Positions 16,789 to 28,586 of a stretch of 36,341 bases of DNA are shown here, one piece after another. The notes under the pieces were generated by a model. The model was not told the origin of the DNA, ran no database searches, and was given only the letters and a program-made list of their open reading frames with translations. The DNA is taken from NCBI GenBank assembly GCA_900316985.1, contig ONFE01000022.1, forward strand, positions 1 through 36,341, written 5' to 3'. A program made the translations under genes and the position numbers. The number at the start of each line of letters is the position of its first letter. The stretch's first letter is position 1. The stretch is from an uncultured Prevotellaceae bacterium. GTDB taxonomy: Bacteria; Bacteroidota; Bacteroidia; Bacteroidales; Bacteroidaceae.

Positions 16789-18051
16789 TCAATTCGGAGC
16801 TTGCCTGTAGCAGAAATAGGCTATAACGGCAAACACGATATTCGGAATCCATGCGGCCAGTATTGCCGGGGTTCCGGCATTAATGGCAAAGGTGGCAGAA
16901 ACTGTTTGCAGCAAGATATAGCCGAAACTCAGAGCCAGACCAATACCAAGATACAGCCCCATTCCTCCTTTACGTTTACGCGATGAAAGTGAAACGCCTA
17001 TGGTTGTCAGGATAAACGAGGCAAACGAAGTGGCAATACGCTTGTGATATTCCACCTCATATTGCACGACATTGCTCGAGCCTCTGTCTATCTGGCGGTT
17101 AATGTACTCTCTCAGTTCCGGGCTCGTGAAAGTTTCTTGCTGACCTTTAGAGAAGACCAAATCGGTCGGTTCCATGAGGATTAGTGTATCTTTCATGCCA
17201 CCGCTCGATATCTTCTCGCGAAGTCCTTTCATTTCACGGATGCGCCAATTATTTACCTTCCAATGGAACTTGGAATCGGAGATGGTATCATATTGAATTT
17301 CGCTGGCGGTCATGTGGCTCACCAGTTTTTTATTCTCAAACTTGTCGAGTGAAAAACCGTAACCACGCTTCACGTTGTTGTCATAGTGCTGAATATAGGC
17401 AATGATACCTTTTCCCACTTGCAGCTGAACATTCTCGGCAGAATTGTTGCGCTTTTTATTTTTATAAAGTGATTCAAAGTTCTGTCTTACCACATTGCCC
17501 TTAGGAATCACGTATGAACCCAGGTAGAAAGTAAGCAGGGAAATGAGTGCTGCCGAAATCATGTAGGGACGCATCAAGCGTTTGAAACTGATGCCAGCAG
17601 CCAAAATGGAGATAATCTCTGAATTCCCCGCCATCTTGGAAGTAAAGAAAATAACAGCGATAAAGACGAAGAGCGGTGAAAACAGATTGGAATAATAGGG
17701 TACAAAGTTTACATAGTAATCGAAAACAATGGCTTTCAAGGGTGCATTGTATTCCGTAAACTTTGAAAGGTTCTCGTTTACGTCGAAAACGATGGAAATG
17801 GAGATAATCAGCGCGATAGCAAAGAAGTATGTAGTGAGAAACTTCTTGATGATGTACCAGTCGATAGTTTTAATGAAGCGTCGTGGATTAAGCCAGCGCA
17901 GTTTATGGCCGATCCATGCAAAGACAGGAAGCATCCAATTCAACTTGTTTCCTATCCATTTCAGGATACGTTTCAGCCAACTGAAGTGATTCTCCAGCCA
18001 GCGTCCTGCTTTGAGCAGTTTGTGCCACCGCTTTATTTTTCTATATTCCAT
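16789..18051 (-). CDS. lptG: LptF/LptG-family LPS export permease with extended N-terminus
   Basis: 420 residues. The permease part begins around residue 58 (IKTIDWYIIKKFLTTYFFAI), with further membrane helices, a periplasmic beta-rich domain (about 195-320) and C-terminal helices ending AAWIPNIVFAVIAYFCYRQ. LptF/G form the inner-membrane channel of the Lpt machine, which moves LPS to the outer membrane. The first roughly 57 residues are an unusual basic, Trp-rich extension with WLENHFSWLKRILKWIGNKL and WIGHKLRWLNPRRF. Its ATG directly abuts the tgt stop (TAAATG), so the start is well fixed. LptG is the likely paralogue name, but LptF cannot be excluded. Confidence 0.88.
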   Translation of the reverse strand: MEYRKIKRWHKLLKAGRWLENHFSWLKRILKWIGNKLNWMLPVFAWIGHKLRWLNPRRFIKTIDWYIIKKFLTTYFFAIALIISISIVFDVNENLSKFTEYNAPLKAIVFDYYVNFVPYYSNLFSPLFVFIAVIFFTSKMAGNSEIISILAAGISFKRLMRPYMISAALISLLTFYLGSYVIPKGNVVRQNFESLYKNKKRNNSAENVQLQVGKGIIAYIQHYDNNVKRGYGFSLDKFENKKLVSHMTASEIQYDTISDSKFHWKVNNWRIREMKGLREKISSGGMKDTLILMEPTDLVFSKGQQETFTSPELREYINRQIDRGSSNVVQYEVEYHKRIATSFASFILTTIGVSLSSRKRKGGMGLYLGIGLALSFGYILLQTVSATFAINAGTPAILAAWIPNIVFAVIAYFCYRQAPN

Positions 18052-19179
18052 TTAGATTCGTCTTCCTAAATTGTCTATTACCGTTGCCTTCCATTGAGTG
18101 AAGTCACCTTGTTCAATATGCTGACGTGCATCAGATACCAGTCGCAGATAAAATGCCAGGTTATGAATGGATGCTATCTGCATGGCCAGGAGTTCCTGTG
18201 CCTTGAACAGATGGTGAAGGTAGGCTTTAGAATGCAGACGGTCAATATCACATCCGTCAGGATCTATCGGAGAGAAGTCATCCTCCCATTTTTTATTGCG
18301 CATATTCATTGTGCCCTCATAAGTGAAGAGCATGGCATTGCGTCCATTGCGGGTAGGCATTACACAGTCGAACATATCCACACCGCGCTCAATTGCTTCG
18401 AGGATGTTCTGTGGTGTGCCCACGCCCATCAGGTAACGTGGCTTGTCTTTGGGAAGTATGGCGTTTACCACTTCAATCATGTCATACATGACTTCCGTAG
18501 GCTCACCCACAGCAAGACCGCCAATGGCATTACCGTCGGCTCCTTTGTCTGCAATATACTTAGCTGCTTCCTGCCGCAGGTCTTTGTAGGTGCAGCCTTG
18601 TACGATGGGAAAGAGCGACTGTTCATAACCGTATAGTGGTTCCGTCTCATTGAAACGCTTGATGCAACGGTCAAGCCAGCGTTGAGTCAGTTGAAGACTT
18701 TTCTTGGCATACTGATAGTCGCTTTGTCCAGGTGGACATTCGTCGAAAGCCATCATAATATCTGCACCGATGATACGTTGTGTATCCATCACGTTCTCTG
18801 GTGTGAAGATATGCTTTGAGCCGTCAATGTGGGAACGGAATTCACATCCCTCTTCACGCAACTTACGTATGCCTGTCAGTGAAAACACCTGAAAACCGCC
18901 TGAGTCAGTCAAAATGGGGCGGTCCCAAGTATTGAACTGATGCAAGCCTCCTGCCTTTCTGATAATGTCAAGACCCGGACGCAAATACAGGTGGTAGGTG
19001 TTGCCAAGAATGATCTGTGCCTTCACCTGTTCACGAAGTTCGGAAAAGTGCACACCTTTCACGGAACCCACCGTGCCAACTGGCATAAAGATGGGTGTCT
19101 TGATCTGGCCGTGAGCAGTAGTAATCAATCCTGCACGGGCATCACTGGCTGTATCGGTATGTTGCAGTTCGAATGTCAT
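18052..19179 (-). CDS. tgt: tRNA-guanine transglycosylase (queuine tRNA-ribosyltransferase)
   Basis: 375 residues. It exchanges G34 of tRNAs with GUN anticodons for the queuosine precursor preQ1. Key parts are TDSGGFQVFS with D92, the substrate-binding FDECPP with D146, GGLAVGEP at 220-227, and MFDCVMPTRNGRNA with the nucleophile D271. The usual zinc ligands (CxCxxC and a later His) are not intact: the region reads IDPDGCDIDRLHSKAYLHHL with a single Cys (C310). From memory this loss is shared by other Bacteroidota Tgt proteins. It lies 7 nt after lon and abuts lptG. Confidence 0.95.
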   Translation of the reverse strand: MTFELQHTDTASDARAGLITTAHGQIKTPIFMPVGTVGSVKGVHFSELREQVKAQIILGNTYHLYLRPGLDIIRKAGGLHQFNTWDRPILTDSGGFQVFSLTGIRKLREEGCEFRSHIDGSKHIFTPENVMDTQRIIGADIMMAFDECPPGQSDYQYAKKSLQLTQRWLDRCIKRFNETEPLYGYEQSLFPIVQGCTYKDLRQEAAKYIADKGADGNAIGGLAVGEPTEVMYDMIEVVNAILPKDKPRYLMGVGTPQNILEAIERGVDMFDCVMPTRNGRNAMLFTYEGTMNMRNKKWEDDFSPIDPDGCDIDRLHSKAYLHHLFKAQELLAMQIASIHNLAFYLRLVSDARQHIEQGDFTQWKATVIDNLGRRI

Positions 19180-19186
19180 ATTCCTT

Positions 19187-21655
19187 TTATTTACCCCTTA
19201 CACTTTGTTCATCTGAAATCTCAAATGGTATGGGATTCTTCACGATTTCATCAGTCAATGCGAAGTTCCAAACATCCTGCACGTTTTCAACATAATGGAA
19301 TTCAACACCCTTCAGATACACTTCTGGAATCTCGTCGATATCCTTCTTGTTATCGCGGCACATGATGATGTCTGTAATACCAGCACGCTTGGCAGCCAAT
19401 ATCTTCTCCTTGATGCCACCTACAGGTAGGACTTTTCCACGTAATGTGATCTCACCAGTCATAGCCGTATTCTTACGCACTTTCCGTTGGGTAAGTGCCG
19501 AGGCAATGGAGGTGGCAATGGTTATACCCGCTGAGGGGCCGTCTTTTGGAGTAGCTCCTTCCGGTACATGGATGTGAATGTTATAGTTGTCGAAGATGCG
19601 GTAGTCGATGTTCAGAAGCTCGGCGTGTGCTTTCACATACTCCAGGGCCAGCACAGCGCTCTCTTTCATCACATCACCGAGGTTTCCGGTCAATGTCAAC
19701 TTAGAGCCCTTGCCCTTTGAGAGTGAGGTTTCAATAAAAAGAATCTCGCCACCGACAGAAGTCCAGGCCAGACCAGTCACTACGCCAGCATATTCATTGC
19801 CCTGATAAATGTCGCGATAGAAAGGCGGCTTACCAAGCAATCCTTCAAGTATTTCAGGCGTAATCTTGTCAAATGACAATGTGCCGTCCGTAGCCTTCTT
19901 CAAGGCCAGCTTACGCATGGCTTTGTCTATCTGTTTCTCCAATTGGCGCACACCACTCTCGCGAGTGTATTGCTCAATGATTTTCTCAATGGCAGCCTTG
20001 TTGAAAGAAAGTTTCTTATCAGAGTCAAGGCCCGTGTTTTCCTTTACTTTCGGGATGAGATGGCGTTTGGCAATCTCTATCTTTTCCTCTGTGATATAGC
20101 CGCTAACCTCAATAATCTCCATACGGTCAAGAAGAGGACGCGGAATGGTGTTCAGGTCATTGGCCGTAGCGATGAAGAGTACCTTCGAAAGGTCGTAGTC
20201 CACGTCAAGATAGTTGTCATGGAATGCAGAGTTCTGTTCGGGATCGAGCACTTCAAGCAATGCACTTGAAGGATCTCCGTTGATGGTGTTCTGTGTTACC
20301 TTGTCAATCTCATCCAGGATGAAAACAGGATTTGAGGAACCTGCCTTCTGAATACTCTTGATGATGCGTCCGGGCATTGCGCCCACGTATGTACGGCGGT
20401 GTCCGCGAATCTCACTCTCATCATGCAAGCCACCCAATGAAATGCGGACGTACTTGCGTTTCATTGAGGCGGCAATGCTCTTGCCCAGCGATGTCTTACC
20501 AACACCCGGAGGACCATAAAGGCAGATGATGGGACTCTTCAGGTCGCCTCGCAATTGCAATACGGCCATGTATTCCAGAATTCGCTCCTTCACCTTCTCC
20601 ATACCGTAGTGATCCTTGTCGAGAACTTTCTGCGCGCGTTTCAGGTCAATGTCATCTTCCGTATATTCGTTCCACGGCAGGCTGACCATCGTCTGCAGAT
20701 AGTTCAGTTGTACACTGTATTCAGGTCCCTGCGGATTGAGCATGTCCAATTTGTCGAGTTCCTTGTAGAATGTCTTTTCCACATCCTCTCCCCATTTCCG
20801 GGTCATTGCCTTCTCCATCAGTTCCTTCCGTTCCGGTGAGCCTTCTCCGTTGCCCAATTCCTCCTTGATGTTTTTAATCTGCTGTTGCAGGAAGTATTCT
20901 CGCTGTTGCTCATCAAGGTCTTCACGGGTGCGTGAACGGATATTCTGCTTCAGTTCCATAAACTGAATGTCACGATGGAGCAGGCGAAGAGCGGCAAATA
21001 GCCGTTCCTTCCCATCGTTGAAACGAAGGAGTTGTATCTTCTCCTGAACGGAAAATGGCATGGAAGAACATACGAAATTCACACGGATGATGCCATTCGA
21101 GATGTTCTGGATGGCAAATTCCGCCTCGTTGGGCATATCCTCGTTCTTCTTTACATAGTCGATGGCCGTTTGGCGGAAATCTTCCAAAGCCGTCGCATAT
21201 TCTATGTCGTTAAGACTTGGCAGAGTCTCAGGAGTATTCGTCACCAAACCTTTGATGTAGGGTCGGGTAGAGGTGAGCTGTTCCAGATGGCAGCGTCCGA
21301 GCCCCTGTACGATTACCGTCACGTTTCCATCGCCTCCGGGGAGATCCAAAACACGTACGATGCGTGCAAACACACCGGTGTCATAAAGATCCTTAAACGA
21401 GGGATTATCCACTTCCTGCTTTTTCTGGCAGAACACGCAGAAGAGTGTATCTGGTTTCTTCTCGAGTCTCTTGATGAGATTGAGACTCTGCTGTCTTCCT
21501 ATGAGAATTGGGGTGACCACAGCTGGGAAAAGAATCAGGTTCCGCGTGGCCAATATAGGATATTCACCGTCATTCCCTCCTTCGAAGAGTTTCACGATGT
21601 CACCTTCATAGTCGGCAATCATTGAGAATGACGTTGTATTGTCGTTTTTGCTCAT
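19187..21655 (-). CDS. lon: ATP-dependent protease La (Lon)
   Basis: 822 residues. The N-terminal substrate-binding domain (about 30-230) and a helical linker ([15 protein letters not shown]) are followed by the AAA+ module with Walker [10 protein letters not shown] at 381-389 and Walker B FILDEID at 445-451. The C-terminal protease domain has S708 (KDGPSAGI) and K751 (GGIKEK), at the same 43-residue spacing as the E. coli Ser-Lys dyad. Lon degrades misfolded and regulatory proteins in the cytoplasm. It is the first gene of the lon-tgt-lptG-helicase run. AATAAGGATAA lies just before the ATG. Confidence 0.97.
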   Translation of the reverse strand: MSKNDNTTSFSMIADYEGDIVKLFEGGNDGEYPILATRNLILFPAVVTPILIGRQQSLNLIKRLEKKPDTLFCVFCQKKQEVDNPSFKDLYDTGVFARIVRVLDLPGGDGNVTVIVQGLGRCHLEQLTSTRPYIKGLVTNTPETLPSLNDIEYATALEDFRQTAIDYVKKNEDMPNEAEFAIQNISNGIIRVNFVCSSMPFSVQEKIQLLRFNDGKERLFAALRLLHRDIQFMELKQNIRSRTREDLDEQQREYFLQQQIKNIKEELGNGEGSPERKELMEKAMTRKWGEDVEKTFYKELDKLDMLNPQGPEYSVQLNYLQTMVSLPWNEYTEDDIDLKRAQKVLDKDHYGMEKVKERILEYMAVLQLRGDLKSPIICLYGPPGVGKTSLGKSIAASMKRKYVRISLGGLHDESEIRGHRRTYVGAMPGRIIKSIQKAGSSNPVFILDEIDKVTQNTINGDPSSALLEVLDPEQNSAFHDNYLDVDYDLSKVLFIATANDLNTIPRPLLDRMEIIEVSGYITEEKIEIAKRHLIPKVKENTGLDSDKKLSFNKAAIEKIIEQYTRESGVRQLEKQIDKAMRKLALKKATDGTLSFDKITPEILEGLLGKPPFYRDIYQGNEYAGVVTGLAWTSVGGEILFIETSLSKGKGSKLTLTGNLGDVMKESAVLALEYVKAHAELLNIDYRIFDNYNIHIHVPEGATPKDGPSAGITIATSIASALTQRKVRKNTAMTGEITLRGKVLPVGGIKEKILAAKRAGITDIIMCRDNKKDIDEIPEVYLKGVEFHYVENVQDVWNFALTDEIVKNPIPFEISDEQSVRGK

Positions 21656-21694
21656 AATATATTATCCTTATTCCTTATTATATTAAATAGGCTG

Positions 21695-21702
21695 CAAAGT
21701 TA
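21695..21702 (-). promoter_or_regulatory. -7 box TAACTTTG for lon
   Basis: On the minus strand TAACTTTG lies 39 nt before the lon start. The -33 element is not clear. Confidence 0.55.
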
Positions 21703-21777
21703 CGCCTTTTTTTTCACATACCGAAACGAAAGGCATTTTATTTGCATTCTTTGACATGAAAGATTGCCGTTGTAGAT

Positions 21778-21814
21778 AAAACAAGGAGGATGTGCCACTT
21801 CCGGCACACCCTCC
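21778..21814 (-). terminator. Terminator of the small unit beside lon
   Basis: A 12-position stem, GGAGGATGTGCC (21785-21796) against GGCACACCCTCC (21803-21814) with one mismatch, followed on the minus strand by TTGTTTT. It ends a minus-strand transcript that begins near 21992. Confidence 0.8.
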
Positions 21815-21867
21815 TCTATATTAGCCTAAATATAATGAAAAGTACACTATGTCATATCTTGGGGTGA

Positions 21868-21939
21868 TTACATGATGCAAAGACCGCAAATTAAAAGGGT
21901 GGCTGCCAACAACCAGTTGATGATCTCGTTCATTTTCAT
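21868..21939 (-). CDS. Possible 23-residue hydrophobic micropeptide
   Basis: The minus strand holds ATG-AAA-ATG-AAC followed by a 23-codon frame reading MKMNEIINWLL, then AATLLICGLCIM, then a stop. It has a short charged start and one membrane-length hydrophobic stretch containing two Cys. It resembles a Prevotella signal peptide but ends where the mature protein would begin. A -7 box lies about 57 nt upstream and a strong terminator 54 nt downstream, so it sits in a complete transcription unit of its own. It could be a true membrane micropeptide, a leader remnant or part of a regulatory RNA. Codon statistics are meaningless at this length. Confidence 0.45.
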   Translation of the reverse strand: MKMNEIINWLLAATLLICGLCIM

Positions 21940-21995
21940 TTAATTTTTTGATTTAACATACGTTCTTTGAAAACAGTTGATTACTGATTCCGATG

Positions 21996-22003
21996 CAAAA
22001 GTA
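21996..22003 (-). promoter_or_regulatory. -7 box TACTTTTG for the micropeptide unit
   Basis: TACTTTTG on the minus strand fits TAnnTTTG. No convincing -33 element is seen. Transcription would start near 21992 and end at the 21778-21814 terminator, about 210 nt. Confidence 0.5.
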
Positions 22004-22054
22004 ATCCCTTTTGACTTAACGTTCTTCATTTTTCCATAATTTCAGCCTGACTTG

Positions 22055-22133
22055 TTGCGACACTACCCCTATATTGCGACAAATCGGATGAGCACCTTTT
22101 AATTTTGTCGCAGCGCCCTTTCTGATGTTGCGA
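22055..22133. repeat. Cluster of TTGCGA(C) sites upstream of atpD
   Basis: TTGCGAC at 22055-22061, TTGCGACAAA at 22074-22083, its inverse TTTTGTCGCA at 22103-22112, and TTGCGA at 22128-22133. The second and third can pair. They lie 75-185 bp upstream of the atpD promoter in a region without a credible gene. The rest of the 21656-22283 gap holds only the lon promoter, the micropeptide unit and the atpD promoter. Confidence 0.6.
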
Positions 22134-22205
22134 AATGAATAAGGATAATGTCCGGATTTGTATTTAAAAAGTGCATTTACGGAAGTTTTGGCTTTTTTTC
22201 TTTGA

Positions 22206-23810
<1,605 letters not shown>

Positions 23811-23837
23811 TCAATTGCTAAAATAGTAAATGAAGCC

Positions 23838-24077
23838 ATGCTTAGATTGAAAATCGTTTCACCCGAAAAGGTCGTCTTCAACGGAGAAGTGGAGAGCGTG
23901 ACGGTGCCTGGCACTTCAGGCGAATTTGAAATACTGGTTGACCATGCGCCCATCATCTCTTCATTGGAAATAGGTACGGTGACTTATGTCACGAAGGAAG
24001 GCCGTTTGTCGCTTCCGGTGAGAGGCGGTTTCGTATCTGTTCAGAAGAATGAGGTTAATGTCTGTGTGGAAGTATGA
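23838..24077 (+). CDS. atpC: F1Fo ATP synthase subunit epsilon, short form
   Basis: 79 residues covering only the N-terminal beta-sandwich (LRLKIVSPEKVVFNGEVESV, then GEFEILVDHAPIISSLEIG). The C-terminal two-helix domain that inhibits ATP hydrolysis in E. coli epsilon (about 139 residues) is missing. The stop overlaps the next ATG, so the short length is not a frameshift artefact within what can be seen. Confidence 0.93.
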   Translation: MLRLKIVSPEKVVFNGEVESVTVPGTSGEFEILVDHAPIISSLEIGTVTYVTKEGRLSLPVRGGFVSVQKNEVNVCVEV

Positions 24078-24466
24078 TGGACGTAGACAGGATTGCTAAA
24101 CGCTATGCGGGAATTGGACTGCTGCTCATCATCGGTCTGTGGCTAGCGGGCATTCTCATGGCTACTATCCGTCCTGAATGGAAACTGATGTCTCCAATAT
24201 GGATCAGCACTGCGTTCTGCATGTTCTTCCTGGTTGCTTTTGCTTTCCTTTGGAGATGGATTATGAAGTTTCATCAGGATTCCATAACAACCCTCTACAG
24301 TGTAGTATCGGGTTTCCGCATGCTGATGGCATTGTTCACACTGTTCATTGTCTATCTGGTTGTCGGCCGTTCCGCCATGCTGCCTTATGTAGTGGTGTTC
24401 ATGGTCTTCTATCTGGTGATGGTGGCTTTCCATTCGGTCTATTTCTCACGGATTACTAACCGATAG
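24074..24466 (+). CDS. AtpI-like membrane protein of the ATP synthase operon
   Basis: 130 residues with four hydrophobic segments: AGIGLLLIIGLWLAGILMAT, PIWISTAFCMFFLVAFAFLW, MLMALFTLFIVYLVV and LPYVVVFMVFYLVMVAFHSV. The ATG overlaps the atpC stop by 4 nt; a second in-frame ATG lies one codon on. Position just before atpB matches atpI genes in other bacteria, which help assemble the c ring. The assignment rests on position and topology rather than recognisable sequence motifs. Confidence 0.75.
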   Translation: MMDVDRIAKRYAGIGLLLIIGLWLAGILMATIRPEWKLMSPIWISTAFCMFFLVAFAFLWRWIMKFHQDSITTLYSVVSGFRMLMALFTLFIVYLVVGRSAMLPYVVVFMVFYLVMVAFHSVYFSRITNR

Positions 24467-24516
24467 TAACTCTTTGTCAAACAAATAATTAGAATCATTA
24501 CATTAAAGAATAATAA

Positions 24517-25557
24517 ATGAATCGCATCAAGTCAATATTGCTCATTCTCGCTGTGATGTTCATGCCGCTCAATCTATTGGCCGCCGAAGGCAATGGAGAA
24601 GAGAAGGGTATAGATATCCCCGAGATTGTGCTTCACCACTTGTCGGATGCCTATGAGTGGCACATTGCGGGAGATGTGAGCATTCCTCTGCCCATCATTG
24701 TCAGAAGCAGTGCTACGGGTGAATGGACGTTCTGTACGGAGAAGTCGTTGCCTGGCAACTTCTTCTTTGATGAGTCGCACCATGGCAAAATCTACGAAAG
24801 GATGCCAGATGGTACGACCAAGCGTCCGCTTGACCTGAGCCTTACGAAGTCGGTGTGTCAGATTTGGATTGTAGCTATCATCTTGATTGCCGTGTTCCTC
24901 TCGGTGTCGCGCTGGTACAAGAAACACGACAGCACAAGTGAGGCTCCCAAGGGATTCGTCGGTGCGATGGAGATGCTCGTGATGTATATTCACGATGACG
25001 TGATCAAGGCCTGTGTGGGCGAGAAGCATTACAAGAAATATGCACCTTACCTGCTTACGGTGTTCTTCTTCATCCTCGTGACCAACCTGCTCGGTCTGCT
25101 GCCCATCTTCCCGGGTGGAGCCAACGTGACCGGCAATATCAACATCACGTTCTTCCTGGCACTGTGTACGATGCTTTTGGTGAACATCTTCGGCAACAAG
25201 GAATACTGGAAGGAAATCTTCTGGCCTGAGGTGCCTTTGTTCTTGAAAGCATATCCCGCTCCGCTCATTCCTGTCATCGAACTGGTCGGTGTCTTCACGA
25301 AGCCCTTCGCCCTGATGGTCCGTCTCTTTGCCAACATGATGGCCGGACACGCCATCATCCTGAGTTTCACCTGTGTGATATTCCTCGGTTGGACGATGGG
25401 TGTAGGTATGGGACTCGGTCTCAACATCTTCAGTGCAATCATGCTCCTCTTCATGAACTGTGTGGAGTTGCTGGTTGCCTTTGTTCAGGCTTACGTATTC
25501 ACGTTGCTCTCAGCCGTCTTCATCGGTCTGGCTCATCCTGAGCATCACGAAGCGTAA
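24517..25557 (+). CDS. atpB: F1Fo ATP synthase subunit a
   Basis: 346 residues. A signal-peptide-like start (KSILLILAVMFMPLNLLAAE) and a roughly 90-residue extracytoplasmic region precede the first core membrane helix at about residue 115. The conserved proton-channel helix is FTKPFALMVRLFANMMAGH, with the essential Arg at R269. With the c ring it forms the ion half-channels. The N-terminal extension is normal for Bacteroidota and absent from E. coli. Confidence 0.95.
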   Translation: MNRIKSILLILAVMFMPLNLLAAEGNGEEKGIDIPEIVLHHLSDAYEWHIAGDVSIPLPIIVRSSATGEWTFCTEKSLPGNFFFDESHHGKIYERMPDGTTKRPLDLSLTKSVCQIWIVAIILIAVFLSVSRWYKKHDSTSEAPKGFVGAMEMLVMYIHDDVIKACVGEKHYKKYAPYLLTVFFFILVTNLLGLLPIFPGGANVTGNINITFFLALCTMLLVNIFGNKEYWKEIFWPEVPLFLKAYPAPLIPVIELVGVFTKPFALMVRLFANMMAGHAIILSFTCVIFLGWTMGVGMGLGLNIFSAIMLLFMNCVELLVAFVQAYVFTLLSAVFIGLAHPEHHEA

Positions 25558-25630
25558 CCATCTAATATAGTAACAATTACAATAAGAATATAAACAATCA
25601 ATTTAATAACAATTTAAAAACTTAAAGATT

Positions 25631-25867
25631 ATGATTTCATTATTATTAGCAGCAGAAGGTCTGGGCGCATTAGGATGCGGTCTCGGCGCAGGTATTGCAA
25701 CAGTAGGTGCAGGTTTGGGTATCGGTAAGATTGGTGGAAGCGCCATGGACGCTATCGCCCGTCAGCCAGAAGCAACCGGCAAGATTCAGACGAACATGAT
25801 TCTGACCTCCGCATTCGTTGAGGGTGTGGCTCTGTTTGCCGTGGTTGCTTGCGCATTCCTTATTTAA
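25631..25867 (+). CDS. atpE: F1Fo ATP synthase subunit c
   Basis: 78 residues, a two-helix hairpin with the polar loop ARQPEATGKIQ. The ion-binding carboxylate is E64 in SAFVEGVALF. Position 31, where Na+-binding c subunits have Gln, is Ile (GLGIGKIGG), and E64 is followed by Gly rather than Ser or Thr. The site therefore reads as H+-binding. A 73-nt A/T-rich leader separates it from atpB, which may raise translation to meet the ring stoichiometry. Confidence 0.96.
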   Translation: MISLLLAAEGLGALGCGLGAGIATVGAGLGIGKIGGSAMDAIARQPEATGKIQTNMILTSAFVEGVALFAVVACAFLI

Positions 25868-25914
25868 TAATAGCGACCTAAAAGGATTATTTGTCTCATC
25901 AACAACAATCGCAA

Positions 25915-26433
25915 ATGGATTTACAGAATTTGCCAGCAATACTCACTCCTGACCTGGGACTCCTGTTCTGGATGCTTCTGGCATTTCTCGTTATCTTCTT
26001 TGTGCTCGCCAAATTCGGCTTTCCTGTTATCACCAATATGGTGGAAGAGCGTAAAGCCTACATCGACGACAGTCTGAAGAAAGCCCACGAGGCTAACGAG
26101 AAACTTGCCAACATTCAGCAAGAAGGGGAGAACCTGCTCAAGGAAGCTCGCGAGCGGCAGCAGCAGATACTCTCTGAGGCTGCACAGACGCGCGACGCTA
26201 TCGTGGAGCAGGCCCAGTCGAAGGCCCGTGAGGAGAGCTCACGCATCATCACGGAAGCCAAGGCGCAGATTGAGGCCGAGAAGCAGAATGCCATTGCCGA
26301 CATTCGCAAGCAGGTGGCCGAACTCAGCGTACAGGTGGCCGAGAAGGTGCTCCGCAAGGAACTCTCCACGGATGCCGCTCAGATGAAGTATGTTGATAAG
26401 TTGCTGGATGAGGTTTCTTCTAACGTTCAATAA
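25915..26433 (+). CDS. atpF: F1Fo ATP synthase subunit b
   Basis: 172 residues from ATG 25915: one N-terminal membrane helix (LLFWMLLAFLVIFFVLAKFG), then a long coiled coil rich in Glu, Ala, Lys and Gln that forms the peripheral stalk. A TTG at 25891, eight codons upstream and preceded by AAAGGATTA, could be used instead, giving 180 residues; the ATG fits the usual family start better. Confidence 0.93.
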   Translation: MDLQNLPAILTPDLGLLFWMLLAFLVIFFVLAKFGFPVITNMVEERKAYIDDSLKKAHEANEKLANIQQEGENLLKEARERQQQILSEAAQTRDAIVEQAQSKAREESSRIITEAKAQIEAEKQNAIADIRKQVAELSVQVAEKVLRKELSTDAAQMKYVDKLLDEVSSNVQ

Positions 26434-26444
26434 AATAGTAGAGT

Positions 26445-26978
26445 ATGGATATAGGCGTCATTTCCGTTCGCTATGCGCGGGCCCTCCTGAAGAGTGCTGT
26501 GCAGACGAAGTGCGATGACCAGGTGTACACCGACATGGCCACGTTGGCTAAGTCGTTTGTGGACGTGCCACAGCTGCGCACCACCATCAATAACCCCACC
26601 ATCTCACAGGAATCCAAGCGGCAATTGCTCGTCACGGCCTGTGGACCCTCAGCCACACCGCTCACCGAGCGCTTTGTGGACCTGGTGCTCAAGGAGGGTA
26701 GGGAGTCGTTCATGGTTTTCATTGCATCATCCTACATCACCCTCTACCGGAAACAGAAGAACATTATCCATGGCCGGCTTATCACCGCTACAACCGTCAG
26801 CCCCGAGACCGAGCAGAAGATGCGCAGCATCGTCGAGTCGAAGACTCAGGGCACGGTGGAATTCCTTACCGAGGTGAACCCCGACATCATCGGCGGATTC
26901 ATCCTCGAGTACGACACTTACAGACTGGATGCCAGCGTGCAGTCGCAGCTGCGGAGCATCCTGAAGAACTTGAAATAA
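26445..26978 (+). CDS. atpH: F1Fo ATP synthase subunit delta
   Basis: 177 residues. VISVRYARALLKSA at the start and the C-terminal NPDIIGGFILEYDTYRLDAS are standard delta/OSCP signatures. It joins the peripheral stalk to the top of F1. It lies 11 nt after atpF and 18 nt before atpA. Confidence 0.94.
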   Translation: MDIGVISVRYARALLKSAVQTKCDDQVYTDMATLAKSFVDVPQLRTTINNPTISQESKRQLLVTACGPSATPLTERFVDLVLKEGRESFMVFIASSYITLYRKQKNIIHGRLITATTVSPETEQKMRSIVESKTQGTVEFLTEVNPDIIGGFILEYDTYRLDASVQSQLRSILKNLK

Positions 26979-26996
26979 AATAAGTAAATAATCAGA

Positions 26997-28580
<1,584 letters not shown>

Positions 28581-28586
28581 TAGCCT

